DNA of 64,000 bases from Hoeflea sp. (GTDB lineage Bacteria; Pseudomonadota; Alphaproteobacteria; Rhizobiales; Rhizobiaceae): assembly GCA_020637795.1 (NCBI GenBank), contig JACKJT010000002.1:124001-188000 (forward strand), in the 5' to 3' direction. This document shows, piece after piece, positions 9,032 through 19,157 of the stretch. The position numbers and the translations under genes were made by a program. The notes below the pieces were generated by a model. That model was not told the DNA's origin and did no database searches. It was given only the letters and a program-made list of their open reading frames with translations. How positions within the stretch are numbered: the first letter of the stretch is position 1; each line of letters opens with the position of its first letter.

Positions 9032-10735
9032 ATGAAATATTTCTATTTAAGCAATTCAAAATATTGGATATACGGCATCCTTTCAGGAACGGTCCTGGCC
9101 CTCGCGATAGCGCTCAGCCTGCCTGTCGAACTGCCGATAGGCGAGAGTTTCTGGGACACCTATATCTACATTGATGGTGCGCACAGGCTGTCGATCGGCC
9201 AGGAAATCTACCGCGATTTCCATGCGCCGGTCGGGCCGCTCAACTACATTCTGTTTGACTGGCTGGGGTCGCTCTTTCCGCATGGCAATGTGGCGCTGGT
9301 CATTCAATGGTGCATGATGCTCGTCACCCTGCCGGTTGTCGCCGTCATCTGCCTGCATGCGCGCGAGCGTGGCCCGTTTGCCGCATTCGGCCTGCTGCTG
9401 CCCTATCTGATGTTCTCGCTGCTGCCGTTCAATGTCACCTCCTGGAACGTGTTTCCCGGTGTCGACGGATTTGCCTATTACAACCGTCACAGTTCCGTTC
9501 TGCTCTATCTGCTGGTCGCCACGCTGTTTTTCGTTCGCTCGCAAATTGCACTTGTCGGCCTGGTGTCGGTGCTTCTGCTCAGTCTTGCCTTCGTCAAGAT
9601 CAGCGGGTTCGCCATAGCAGGCCTGATCTTGGCCTTCGCGCTTCTCACGCGCCGGATCGGGGTCCGCGTCTCGATTGCCATTGCGGCGGTGTGTCTGTCC
9701 GTCGTTGCCGTGCTGGAGGTCTCAACCGGCAGTGTCTCGGCTTATCTTCACTCCGTCTTGCGGCTTCTGGCTGCCAATGACGGGGTGCTTCTGACCAATC
9801 TGGTGACCACCGTCAGCGCCCGCTTCGATGTCATCCTGGTGGCCGCGATCCTGGCCGCCTATCTGTTGCGCATCCGCCTGCGTGGCGGCGAAAACCTTCT
9901 CGCCGGCTTCGATCGGGACCATCCGCGAAATCCGCAACCCGGCCGGTTGGACCAGGACTGGCTGTGGCTTGGTGTGCTGATTCTCGCCAACACGGTGTTT
10001 GAATCCCAGAATTACGGTGGCGCTGCCTTTGTCTCGATATGGCCGCTTCTGCTGGTCCTGATGCTGGCGACCGCACCCGAACGGAGCCCGCGACTCTCGC
10101 CATTGCTCGTTCTTGTCGGGCTGATCGCCTTTCCCACCGCCACCAAGGTGCTTCACTCGGCCGCCCGTGCCGCCGCGACGACGATCAACAATGTGGCTGT
10201 CGAGACCGAGCATCTGCCTGCCAACATGCGCTTCAGCGCCAAGGCCCTGACGGTCGAGGCGGCGGCTGCGGCCCGGCCCATCCTGTCGGGCGGACGCGCG
10301 ACCTACGAGAAATACGCCGACGCCAACATCCTGCCGGCCTACTGGCTCTATTTCGATCACCGCTTTCAGGTCAACGTGCTCAAGACCATAGACGAGGTGA
10401 TCGGCGCGATCCGCCAACGCGAAGCGGACTTCGGCCACCATTACGAGGTGATCGACCTGCGTGATTTCGCCAATCCGGTGACCGCCGCGATGGGGCGGAC
10501 GCCGGCACGCGGTGTTTCGATAGGGGGCGATCCCTACAGGGCCGTGCTGCCGCTGACCGGGGAGGAGGAGAGCCTTCTGGCGCAGACCGATCTGGTGCTG
10601 CTGCCCACATGCCCGGTGACGGTCGCCCGCAAGAAGCTTCACCAGAAATATCGCGCCGCCTACGAGGGGTTCAACCGCATTGCGCTGACCGATTGTTTCG
10701 ACGCCCTCGAGCATCCGAGATACGCGACGCGGTAG
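9032..10735 (+). CDS. Polytopic membrane protein, possible GT-C type glycosyltransferase
   Basis: 567 residues. The first ~430 show about ten hydrophobic helices; the last ~140 form a soluble domain ending near residue 565. The first external loop carries acidic positions in SFWDTYIYIDGAHRL and a YRDFHAPVGPLNYI segment, a layout reminiscent of GT39/DUF2029-like lipid-linked sugar transferases, but I see no decisive motif. The first ~60 bases of the gene are strikingly AT-rich (KYFYLSNSKYWIYG) compared with the surroundings. It stands alone between eipB and an Hsp70-like gene. Likely accessory; function unassigned. Confidence 0.65.
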   Translation: MKYFYLSNSKYWIYGILSGTVLALAIALSLPVELPIGESFWDTYIYIDGAHRLSIGQEIYRDFHAPVGPLNYILFDWLGSLFPHGNVALVIQWCMMLVTLPVVAVICLHARERGPFAAFGLLLPYLMFSLLPFNVTSWNVFPGVDGFAYYNRHSSVLLYLLVATLFFVRSQIALVGLVSVLLLSLAFVKISGFAIAGLILAFALLTRRIGVRVSIAIAAVCLSVVAVLEVSTGSVSAYLHSVLRLLAANDGVLLTNLVTTVSARFDVILVAAILAAYLLRIRLRGGENLLAGFDRDHPRNPQPGRLDQDWLWLGVLILANTVFESQNYGGAAFVSIWPLLLVLMLATAPERSPRLSPLLVLVGLIAFPTATKVLHSAARAAATTINNVAVETEHLPANMRFSAKALTVEAAAAARPILSGGRATYEKYADANILPAYWLYFDHRFQVNVLKTIDEVIGAIRQREADFGHHYEVIDLRDFANPVTAAMGRTPARGVSIGGDPYRAVLPLTGEEESLLAQTDLVLLPTCPVTVARKKLHQKYRAAYEGFNRIALTDCFDALEHPRYATR

Positions 10736-10851
10736 CTCTGCCGCTCCGGGTGGACTGTGACACACTCGCGTGCAATGAGGGCGCTTCCCGCTGGCTGCCT
10801 CGCGGTCCGCACCTCGCCCTGACACGACAGCAAGACAGGATGGACATCGCC

Positions 10852-12156
10852 ATGGCGAATGCGCTCGGGCTCGATTTCGGCACGACCAACACGGTTCTCG
10901 CCCAGGCGAGCCAGAGGGCGGACACGTCATCGATCAGCTTCTTGTCCGCCGCCGGAGAAAGCGACACCATGCGCACGGCGCTGTCCTTCATCAAGGATCC
11001 GCAGCTTGGCGCCGCCGCCCTGCAGGTCGAGGCGGGGCAGGCCGCCATCCGCGCCTTCATCGACAATCCCGGGGAATGCCGGTTCCTGCAGTCGATCAAG
11101 ACCTTCGCCGCCTCGCCGCTGTTCCAGGGCACCATGATCCATGGCCGCCGCTTCCAGTTCGAAGACCTCATGGAAGTGTTCCTCAAGCGGCTCGAGGCCT
11201 ATGCCGGCGACAACTGGCCGTCGCCGGTCGGGCGCGTCGTTACCGGACGTCCGGTCCACTTTGCCGGCGCCCGGCCGGACCCTGATCTGGCGCTCCAGCG
11301 TTACAACGAAGCGCTTTCCCGCATGGGCTTTCCCGATTTGCACTATGTCTATGAGCCCGTCGCCGCCGCCTTTTATTTCGCGCAGAACCTCAAGCATGAC
11401 GCCACCGTCCTAGTGGCCGATTTCGGTGGCGGCACCAGCGACTTCTCGCTCATCCGTTTCGAAACCCAGGCCGGGCGCATCCGCGCCACTCCGGTCGGAC
11501 ATTCGGGTGTCGGCGTCGCCGGCGATCAGTTCGATGCGCGCATCATCGATCATCTGGTCGCACCCGAAATCGGCAAGGGCAGCCAGTTCACCAGCTTCGG
11601 CAAGCGGCTCGATGTGCCCGGTAGCTACTACGCGAACTTCTCGCGCTGGAACCAGCTGTCGATCTTCAAGACAACCAGGGAATACGCCGACCTCAAGGGG
11701 CTGGTGCGCGATGCGGTGGAGCCGGAAAAGCTCGAACTGTTCATCGACCTGATCGAGCATGACGAAGGCTACCGGCTCAACCAGGCGGTCTCAGCCACCA
11801 AGATGGCGCTGTCATCCGCAGAGGAAGCCGATTTCCGGTTCGAGCCGCTTGGGCGCGCAGGCGAGAAATCGGTGCGGCGTCGCGATTTCGAAGACTGGAT
11901 CGAGGGCGATCTGGTTCGCATCACGGCGGCGCTCGAAGACGTGCTGGACAAGACCCGAACCGCACCCGACGCCGTCGACAAGGTGTTCCTGACCGGGGGA
12001 ACCTCGTTCGTTCCTGCCGTTCGCCGCATTTTTTCCGAGCGCTTTGCCACCGACCGCATCGAGACCGGCGGCGAACTGATCTCGATCGCCCACGGCTTGG
12101 CGCTGATCGGCGAGCGCGATGACATCGGGCAGTGGACCGTGCCGGTCTCTGGCTGA
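10852..12156 (+). CDS. Hsp70 family ATPase, YegD-like (no substrate-binding domain)
   Basis: 434 residues, essentially only the actin-like ATPase domain of Hsp70. Phosphate loops are intact: GLDFGTTNT at the start, VADFGGGTSDF in the middle and LTGGTSFVPAVRRI near the C-terminus. The length and lack of the SBD match E. coli YegD (450 residues), a poorly understood DnaK relative. ATG 10852 is favoured because an AGGA site is spaced about 11 bases away; ATG 10840 four codons upstream is possible. No DnaJ or GrpE gene is nearby, so a partner is not evident. Confidence 0.85.
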   Translation: MANALGLDFGTTNTVLAQASQRADTSSISFLSAAGESDTMRTALSFIKDPQLGAAALQVEAGQAAIRAFIDNPGECRFLQSIKTFAASPLFQGTMIHGRRFQFEDLMEVFLKRLEAYAGDNWPSPVGRVVTGRPVHFAGARPDPDLALQRYNEALSRMGFPDLHYVYEPVAAAFYFAQNLKHDATVLVADFGGGTSDFSLIRFETQAGRIRATPVGHSGVGVAGDQFDARIIDHLVAPEIGKGSQFTSFGKRLDVPGSYYANFSRWNQLSIFKTTREYADLKGLVRDAVEPEKLELFIDLIEHDEGYRLNQAVSATKMALSSAEEADFRFEPLGRAGEKSVRRRDFEDWIEGDLVRITAALEDVLDKTRTAPDAVDKVFLTGGTSFVPAVRRIFSERFATDRIETGGELISIAHGLALIGERDDIGQWTVPVSG

Positions 12157-12212
12157 AATGCCCGAGCTCAGACGCCGACCGGCAGGATCATCCTGCAACG
12201 ATCGGCAGGGCC

Positions 12213-12238
12213 AGTTTAGAGCCATTATAAACTAAACT
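12213..12238. promoter_or_regulatory. Inverted repeat upstream of feoA, candidate iron-responsive operator
   Basis: AGTTTAG (12213-12219) and CTAAACT (12232-12238) are perfect inverted arms separated by 12 bases in an AT-rich stretch ~95 bp before feoA. The TTTAGA/CTAAA half-sites resemble the rhizobial Irr (ICE) element, but the spacing is wider than the ICE consensus I recall. Assignment to Irr, RirA or Fur is inference. Confidence 0.4.
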
Positions 12239-12333
12239 ATTTGAATCCACTTTTGGTTTGCGATAGATCAATTCCACTGTGAGGCGCATGCGTATTGTAC
12301 GGTCAGGTGCCCACGTGCTGGAAGAGTTGAACC

Positions 12334-12695
12334 TTGACCTATCAATCGCCACAACAGACCGAGCCGCTGCAGGGTAGCGAAGAGGTGCGGGTCCTGGTCA
12401 GGCTCGGGCGCGGTCGCCCCGGCCTCAGGGGCATCGTCATGTCGGTGGGCAATTCGAAGCTTGTCGCGGGCGAAGCCGGCCGGGACTTCGATCTTGAGCT
12501 GGAAAAACGCCTGCTGGAAATCGGCTTTGTCGAAGGCGCCCATGTCGAGATCCTGCATGAGGGTTTCATCGGCAAGGATCCGATCGCCGTTCGCGTCGAC
12601 AACATGAGTGTCGCCCTTGGACGGCGGGAAGCCGATGCCGTCGTGCTTGCCAGCGAAAGCCCAAATCCGAAATTGCTCCCCGATCGGTCACGATA

Positions 12696-12696
<1 letters not shown>
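12334..12696 (+). CDS. feoA: FeoA-like ferrous iron transport accessory protein
   Basis: Cytoplasmic SH3-like protein thought to aid FeoB. 120 residues from a TTG at 12334; the FeoA domain itself begins at about residue 45 (LEKRLLEIGFVEGAHVEIL) and ends with DNMSVALGRREADAVVL, the typical FeoA pattern. The N-terminal ~40 residues are longer than in most FeoA proteins, and the start codon is uncertain (GTG 12385 and ATG 12438 are alternatives). The stop overlaps the feoB start (TAATG), showing translational coupling. Confidence 0.82.
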
Positions 12697-14567
<1,871 letters not shown>

Positions 14568-14570
14568 CCC

Positions 14571-14807
14571 ATGCTCGATCAAATTGTCACCTATCTGATC
14601 GTCCTGTGTGCCGCGGCTTTCGTCCTCTGGAAGCTGTTCCTGCCGGTGCGGCAGAAGACCCTGATCGCAAGCGCGCTCTCGGGCAGGCAAGCCCCGTGTG
14701 CCCCCGAACCCGAAACCGGACTTTGCGGCGCGGGCTGTTCGGGATGCGTGCTTGCCGCTTCTCCCGGCAAGATCGCGTCCAAAGCTTCACGATCCGGGGC
14801 TGCGTAA
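14571..14807 (+). CDS. FeoB-associated Cys-rich membrane protein
   Basis: 78 residues: one N-terminal transmembrane helix (about 5-24, QIVTYLIVLCAAAFVLWKLF), then a cytosolic tail with a cysteine cluster CGAGCSGC and another Cys upstream in APCAPEPETG. Small Cys-rich proteins of this build occur downstream of feoB in many bacteria and are proposed to fill the FeoC position, perhaps binding metal. It begins 3 bp after the feoB stop, so it is the third gene of the feo operon. Confidence 0.8.
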   Translation: MLDQIVTYLIVLCAAAFVLWKLFLPVRQKTLIASALSGRQAPCAPEPETGLCGAGCSGCVLAASPGKIASKASRSGAA

Positions 14808-15061
14808 TCCCCTGGAGACGATGTGAGCCGATGCCCGTCCGCGGCCTGCAGTAGCGGGAATCCCGCCCGTTCCCTCCGGAAGTCAGGCATCGTCGGCGGC
14901 TTTCCCGCCCTTCGCACTTGCAAAACCATGCTGATGCCTGTAAGCGAGCCTCATTCCACACGTGGGGCATGGGTCGGTCCGGGAGAAATCCGGATTGGTC
15001 CGCCGGTGGCGCTAAGCGCTCACGCCCTGCGGAGGTTCAACCGGAAACAGGAGTAAAAGGC
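14808..15061 (+). promoter_or_regulatory. Leader region of rpsB
   Basis: 254 bp without a gene. The last ~130 bases contain several short self-complementary stretches, including CCACACGTGG and GCGCTAAGCGC, ending in the rpsB ribosome site CAGGAG. An autoregulatory S2 leader is known in other bacteria; whether this folds into one cannot be shown by eye. Confidence 0.35.
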
Positions 15062-15844
15062 ATGGCATTGCCGGAATTTTCCATGCGCCAGCTGCTTGAA
15101 GCAGGCGTGCACTTCGGACACCAGACTCACCGCTGGAACCCGAAAATGAAGCCGTACATCTTCGGCGCTCGCAACAATCTTCACATTCTCGACCTCGGCC
15201 AGACCGTACCGATGCTCAATCAGGCATTGAAGCTGGTCTCCGACACCGTGTCCAAGGGCGGCCGCGTGCTGTTCGTCGGCACCAAGCGTCAGGCTGCTGA
15301 AATCGTCGCCGATGCGGCCTCGCGTTCGGCCCAGTACTACGTCAACGCCCGTTGGCTCGGCGGCATGCTGACCAACTGGAAGACCATCTCGCACTCGATC
15401 CAGCGTCTGCGCAAGCTCGACGAGATCCTCTCGGCCGAAGCCTCGGGCTTCACCAAGAAGGAACGCCTCAACCTCGAGCGCGAGCGCGAAAAGCTCAACC
15501 GCGCTCTCGGCGGTATCCGCGACATGGGCGGCACCCCCGACCTGATGTTCGTTATCGACACCAACAAGGAAGGCATCGCCATCCAGGAAGCCAAGCGTCT
15601 TGGCATTCCGGTCGTTGCGATCATCGATTCCAACTGCGATCCCGACGTTGTCGATTACCCGATCCCGGGCAACGACGACGCCAGCCGCGCCATTTCGCTC
15701 TACTGCGACCTGATCAGCCGCGCCTGCATCGACGGCATCGCCCGTCAGCAGGGTGCATCGGGCGTCGATCTGGGCGCCATGGATGCTCCTGTCGAGCCTG
15801 CGCTCGAAGAAGCAGCACCTGCGGAAGCTGCCGCGGAAGCATAA
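15062..15844 (+). CDS. rpsB: 30S ribosomal protein S2
   Basis: Component of the small ribosomal subunit, 260 residues. Start ATG 15062 is set by a CAGGAG site 9 bases upstream and by the invariant beginning MALPEFSMRQLLEAGVHFGH. Other S2 landmarks are the FVGTKRQA, ARWLGGMLTNWKTI and GIPVVAIIDSNCDP blocks. The C-terminus has a short acidic Ala/Glu tail. It heads the rpsB-tsf-pyrH-frr cluster; a hairpin between rpsB and tsf may adjust the S2 to EF-Ts ratio. Confidence 0.98.
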   Translation: MALPEFSMRQLLEAGVHFGHQTHRWNPKMKPYIFGARNNLHILDLGQTVPMLNQALKLVSDTVSKGGRVLFVGTKRQAAEIVADAASRSAQYYVNARWLGGMLTNWKTISHSIQRLRKLDEILSAEASGFTKKERLNLEREREKLNRALGGIRDMGGTPDLMFVIDTNKEGIAIQEAKRLGIPVVAIIDSNCDPDVVDYPIPGNDDASRAISLYCDLISRACIDGIARQQGASGVDLGAMDAPVEPALEEAAPAEAAAEA

Positions 15845-15866
15845 TTCCGGGTTTCGGACAAAACCG

Positions 15867-15896
15867 GCCCGGCCAAGCTGCAGTGCTTTGCCGGGC
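15867..15896 (+). terminator. Hairpin between rpsB and tsf, probable attenuator
   Basis: Interrupted stem GCCCGGC/GCCGGGC (15867-15873 with 15890-15896) continued inward by AAGC/GCTT. It lacks a T-run, so it is better read as a pause or attenuator within the operon, as seen between these genes in other bacteria. Confidence 0.5.
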
Positions 15897-15994
15897 TGTC
15901 ACATTTCAATGGCATGTTGACATGCCGTCAGGCGATCTGGGATTCGATGCCGCGTATGCGGCCGGGCCGGACGCCCCACAATAAAGAGGCTGTT

Positions 15995-16918
15995 ATGAGC
16001 ATTACCGCTGCAATGGTGAAAGAGCTGCGCGACAAGACCGGCGCCGGCATGATGGACTGCAAGAAGGCACTCGGCGAGACCGATGGCAATATGGAAGCGG
16101 CAATCGACTGGCTGCGCGCCAAGGGCATCGCCAAGGCCGACAAGAAGTCCGGCCGTACCGCTGCCGAAGGCCTGATCGCGGTCGCCTCTGAAGGCAACTC
16201 GGCGGTCGTGGTTGAAGTCAACTCGGAAACCGACTTCGTTGCCCGCAACGACGCTTTCCAGGACCTGGCCCGCTCCATCGCTTCGGTCGCCATGTCCACC
16301 GATGGTTCGGCCGACGCCGTCAGCGCCGCCACTGTGCCGTCGACCGGCAAGTCGGTCACCGACACCGTCAAGGATGCGATCGCCCACATCGGCGAAAACA
16401 TGAACTTCCGCCGGTCGGCCAAGCTGTCCGTCGATAACGGCATCGTCGCCACCTACGTGCATAACGCCGTCGCCGACGGTCTTGGCAAGCTTGGCGTGAT
16501 CGTCGCCGTCAAGTCGACCGGCAACAAGGACGCGCTGGCCGCGATCGGCCGCCAGGTCGCCATGCACATCGCCGCCACCAACCCGCTGGCGCTGACCTCT
16601 GACGATGTCGATCCGGCGGTCGCCGACCGCGAGCGCAACGTGTTCATCGAGCAGGCGCGCGAATCGGGCAAGCCTGACGCCATCATCGAAAAGATGGTCG
16701 AAGGCCGCATGCGCAAGTTCTACGAGGAAGTGGCCCTTCTCTCGCAGGCTTTCGTCATGAATCCCGACCAGACTGTCGGCGAGGCCGTCAAGGCTGCTGC
16801 GGCTGAAGCTGGCGCTCCTGTGGAAGTGAGCGGCTTCGTGCGTTTCCAGCTCGGTGAAGGCATCGACAAGGAAGAGAGCGACTTCGCCGCTGAAGTCGCT
16901 GCAGCCGTCAAGGGCTGA
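15995..16918 (+). CDS. tsf: Elongation factor Ts
   Basis: Guanine nucleotide exchange factor for EF-Tu, 307 residues, the length usual in rhizobia. ATG 15995 opens MSITAAMVKELRDKTGAGMMDCKKAL, the diagnostic N-terminal UBA-like domain that contacts EF-Tu, followed by the NSETDFVARND core segment. In-frame upstream codons do not match the family. It follows rpsB after 150 bp and is followed by a strong terminator-like hairpin, so the downstream pyrH may have its own promoter. Confidence 0.98.
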   Translation: MSITAAMVKELRDKTGAGMMDCKKALGETDGNMEAAIDWLRAKGIAKADKKSGRTAAEGLIAVASEGNSAVVVEVNSETDFVARNDAFQDLARSIASVAMSTDGSADAVSAATVPSTGKSVTDTVKDAIAHIGENMNFRRSAKLSVDNGIVATYVHNAVADGLGKLGVIVAVKSTGNKDALAAIGRQVAMHIAATNPLALTSDDVDPAVADRERNVFIEQARESGKPDAIIEKMVEGRMRKFYEEVALLSQAFVMNPDQTVGEAVKAAAAEAGAPVEVSGFVRFQLGEGIDKEESDFAAEVAAAVKG

Positions 16919-16953
16919 CACGGACCGCCTTCGCGGCGCATTGTGGAAAAACC

Positions 16954-16990
16954 CGAAGGGCATCGCGTGACAACGCGGTGCCCTTCGTGT
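16954..16990 (+). terminator. Strong hairpin after tsf, probable terminator
   Basis: A 15-bp stem (one G-T pair) runs from 16954-16968 to 16973-16987 with loop GACA, 35 bases after the tsf stop. The following run is only TGT, so it may act as a stabilising or partial terminator. Confidence 0.6.
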
Positions 16991-17024
16991 ATCCGGGCCT
17001 GACACATCAGATCCGGAATAGTTC

Positions 17025-17747
17025 ATGTCCCCAGCACCCCTTTTCAAACGCGTCCTCCTCAAAGCCTCCGGTGAAGCCCTGATGGGCGAGCAGGGATTTG
17101 GTATCGATGTCGCGGTGTGCGACCGGATCGCCGCCGATATTGCCGAGGTTCGCGGCATGGGCGTCGAGGTCGGGGTGGTTGTCGGCGGCGGCAACATCTT
17201 CCGCGGCGTCGCGGTGGCCTCCAAGGGCGGCGACCGCGTCACCGGCGACCACATGGGCATGCTGGCGACCGTCATCAATGCGCTGGCGCTGGCCACCTCT
17301 CTGCGCAAGCTCGGCATCGACACCGAGGTGCTCTCGGCCATTTCCATGCCGGAAATCTGCCAGAGCTTTTCCCAGCGCGCCGCCCTGCATCACCTGGAAA
17401 AGGGCAGGGTGGTGATTTTCGCCGGCGGCACCGGCAACCCGTTCTTCACCACCGATTCCGCCGCCGCGCTGCGCGCCGCCGAAATGGGCGCCGAAGCCAT
17501 TCTCAAGGGGACCCAAGTCGACGGCATCTATTCGGCCGATCCGAAGAAGCACCCCGACGCGGTCCGGTTCGACAACATCACCCATGACGAAGTGCTCAAC
17601 AAGGGGCTTGCCGTCATGGATGTCGCAGCCGTCGCACTGGCGCGCGAGAATTCCATTCCGATTGTTGTCTTTTCGATCCATGAAAAGGGCGCATTTGCAA
17701 AGATCATGGTCGGCGAAGGCCGGGCAACCATCGTTCGCGATCATTAG
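17025..17747 (+). CDS. pyrH: UMP kinase
   Basis: Phosphorylates UMP to UDP in pyrimidine nucleotide synthesis; hexameric amino-acid-kinase-fold enzyme regulated by GTP and UTP in other bacteria. 240 residues. Motifs: RVLLKASGEALMG at the N-terminus, VGGGNIFRG, DHMGMLATVINALAL and the FAGGTGNPFFTTDSAA block, all standard. Start ATG 17025 has a GGA-type site upstream. It lies between tsf and frr as in nearly all alphaproteobacteria. Confidence 0.98.
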   Translation: MSPAPLFKRVLLKASGEALMGEQGFGIDVAVCDRIAADIAEVRGMGVEVGVVVGGGNIFRGVAVASKGGDRVTGDHMGMLATVINALALATSLRKLGIDTEVLSAISMPEICQSFSQRAALHHLEKGRVVIFAGGTGNPFFTTDSAAALRAAEMGAEAILKGTQVDGIYSADPKKHPDAVRFDNITHDEVLNKGLAVMDVAAVALARENSIPIVVFSIHEKGAFAKIMVGEGRATIVRDH

Positions 17748-17814
17748 TTGCGGGTGGGTGCGAGGAGCGCGCGCCCCGCGATGAAAACTTGGTTATCTGC
17801 AGGAAGGACTGGCG

Positions 17815-18375
17815 ATGAGTGAAGGCGCTGACTTGAAAGAACTCAAACGTCGCATGGAAGGCGCAATCGCGGCCTTCAAGAGCGATATTGCATCCTTGCG
17901 GACCGGCCGTGCGTCAGCCAACGTGCTCGACCCGGTGATGGTCGAGGCTTACGGCTCCCGCGTGCCGCTCAACCAGGTTGCCAACGTCACCGTGCCCGAG
18001 CCGCGCATGCTCGGCGTCTCGGTCTGGGACAAGCAGATGGTCGGCGCCGTCGACCGTGGCATCCGCGAGGCCAATCTCGGCCTAAACCCGATTGTCGACG
18101 GACAGAATCTCAGGATTCCGCTGCCCGAACTCAACGAGGAGCGCCGCAAGCAGCTCGTCAAGGTGTCCCACACCTATGCCGAGAATGCCCGTATCGCCAT
18201 CCGCAACGTGCGCCGTGACGGCATGGACACGCTCAAGAAAGCGGAGAAGGACGGCGACATCAGCCAGGACGACAGCCGCCGCGAAGCCGACCTTGTGCAG
18301 AAGATGACCGACGAGACCATCGCCGAGATCGATCACTTGCTGGTCGAGAAGGAAAAGGAAATCATGCAGGTTTAG
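17815..18375 (+). CDS. frr: Ribosome recycling factor
   Basis: Splits post-termination ribosomes together with EF-G. 186 residues, standard length. Landmarks: SLRTGRASANVLDPVMVEAYG, the hinge NPIVDGQNLRIPLPELNEERRKQLVK, and the C-terminal helical arm ending in EKEKEIMQV. ATG 17815 follows a GGAAGGA site. It is 67 bp after pyrH and 26 bp before uppS, so it probably belongs to one transcript from pyrH onward. Confidence 0.98.
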   Translation: MSEGADLKELKRRMEGAIAAFKSDIASLRTGRASANVLDPVMVEAYGSRVPLNQVANVTVPEPRMLGVSVWDKQMVGAVDRGIREANLGLNPIVDGQNLRIPLPELNEERRKQLVKVSHTYAENARIAIRNVRRDGMDTLKKAEKDGDISQDDSRREADLVQKMTDETIAEIDHLLVEKEKEIMQV

Positions 18376-18401
18376 ACGCGACTCGCGTTATAAATCGGGA
18401 A

Positions 18402-19157
18402 ATGGCCATGCCAATGCGATCCGAAACACCCATCAACAGTCCGCGGCACGTCGCCATCATCATGGATGGCAACGGTCGCTGGGCCAATGCGCGGGGTTTG
18501 CCGCGGACAGCCGGTCACCGCGCCGGTGTCGATCGGGTTAGCGAGGCCGTGCGGACAGCCGCCGAAGCGGACATCGAGTATCTGACGCTGTTTGCCTTTT
18601 CTTCCGAGAACAGGAACAGGCCGGAACAGGAAGTCTCTGATCTCATGGGACTCCTGCGGTTCTTCATCCGCAGGGATCTGGCGGAACTGCACCGCGAGAA
18701 CGTCCGCATCAAGGTGATCGGCTGCCGCCAGACCATCCAGCCCGACATCCAGGCGCTGCTCAATGAGGCCGAGGACCGGACCCGCGACAACACCGGCATA
18801 ACCCTGGTCATTGCCTTCAACTACGGCGCCCGCGATGAGCTGGTGCGGGCGGTACGCAAGCTGGCCGAAGCGGTGCGCGCTGGCGACATGGATGTGGCCG
18901 CCATCGACGAGGCGGCCATCGCGGACCGCATCGATACCGCCGGCATCCCGGATCCCGACCTGGTGATCCGCACCAGCGGCGAACAGCGGCTCTCCAACTT
19001 CCTGCTCTGGCAGGCCGCCTATTCCGAATTCGTCTTCATGCCGTGCCTGTGGCCGGATTTCGATCGCGCGGCCTTCCACGATGCGCTGGCCGAATATGGC
19101 CGCCGGGACCGCCGCTATGGCGCCGTCTCCGCACCCGATCTCGCGGTCGGCTCCTGA
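18402..19157 (+). CDS. uppS: Isoprenyl transferase (undecaprenyl diphosphate synthase)
   Basis: cis-Prenyltransferase that builds undecaprenyl diphosphate, the lipid carrier for peptidoglycan and surface glycans. 251 residues. Catalytic motif HVAIIMDGNGRWA is near the N-terminus, with FAFSSENRNRP and the C-terminal SEFVFMPCLWPDFD and DLVIRTSGEQRLSNFLLWQ blocks. Three ATG codons (18402, 18408, 18414) are possible starts; only the hydrophilic leader differs. The stop overlaps the cdsA start (TGATG). Confidence 0.97.
   Translation: MAMPMRSETPINSPRHVAIIMDGNGRWANARGLPRTAGHRAGVDRVSEAVRTAAEADIEYLTLFAFSSENRNRPEQEVSDLMGLLRFFIRRDLAELHRENVRIKVIGCRQTIQPDIQALLNEAEDRTRDNTGITLVIAFNYGARDELVRAVRKLAEAVRAGDMDVAAIDEAAIADRIDTAGIPDPDLVIRTSGEQRLSNFLLWQAAYSEFVFMPCLWPDFDRAAFHDALAEYGRRDRRYGAVSAPDLAVGS

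Noticed and set aside
15899..17347. 482-codon minus-strand frame across tsf and pyrH
   Set aside because: Crosses two conserved genes and a hairpin; no motif.
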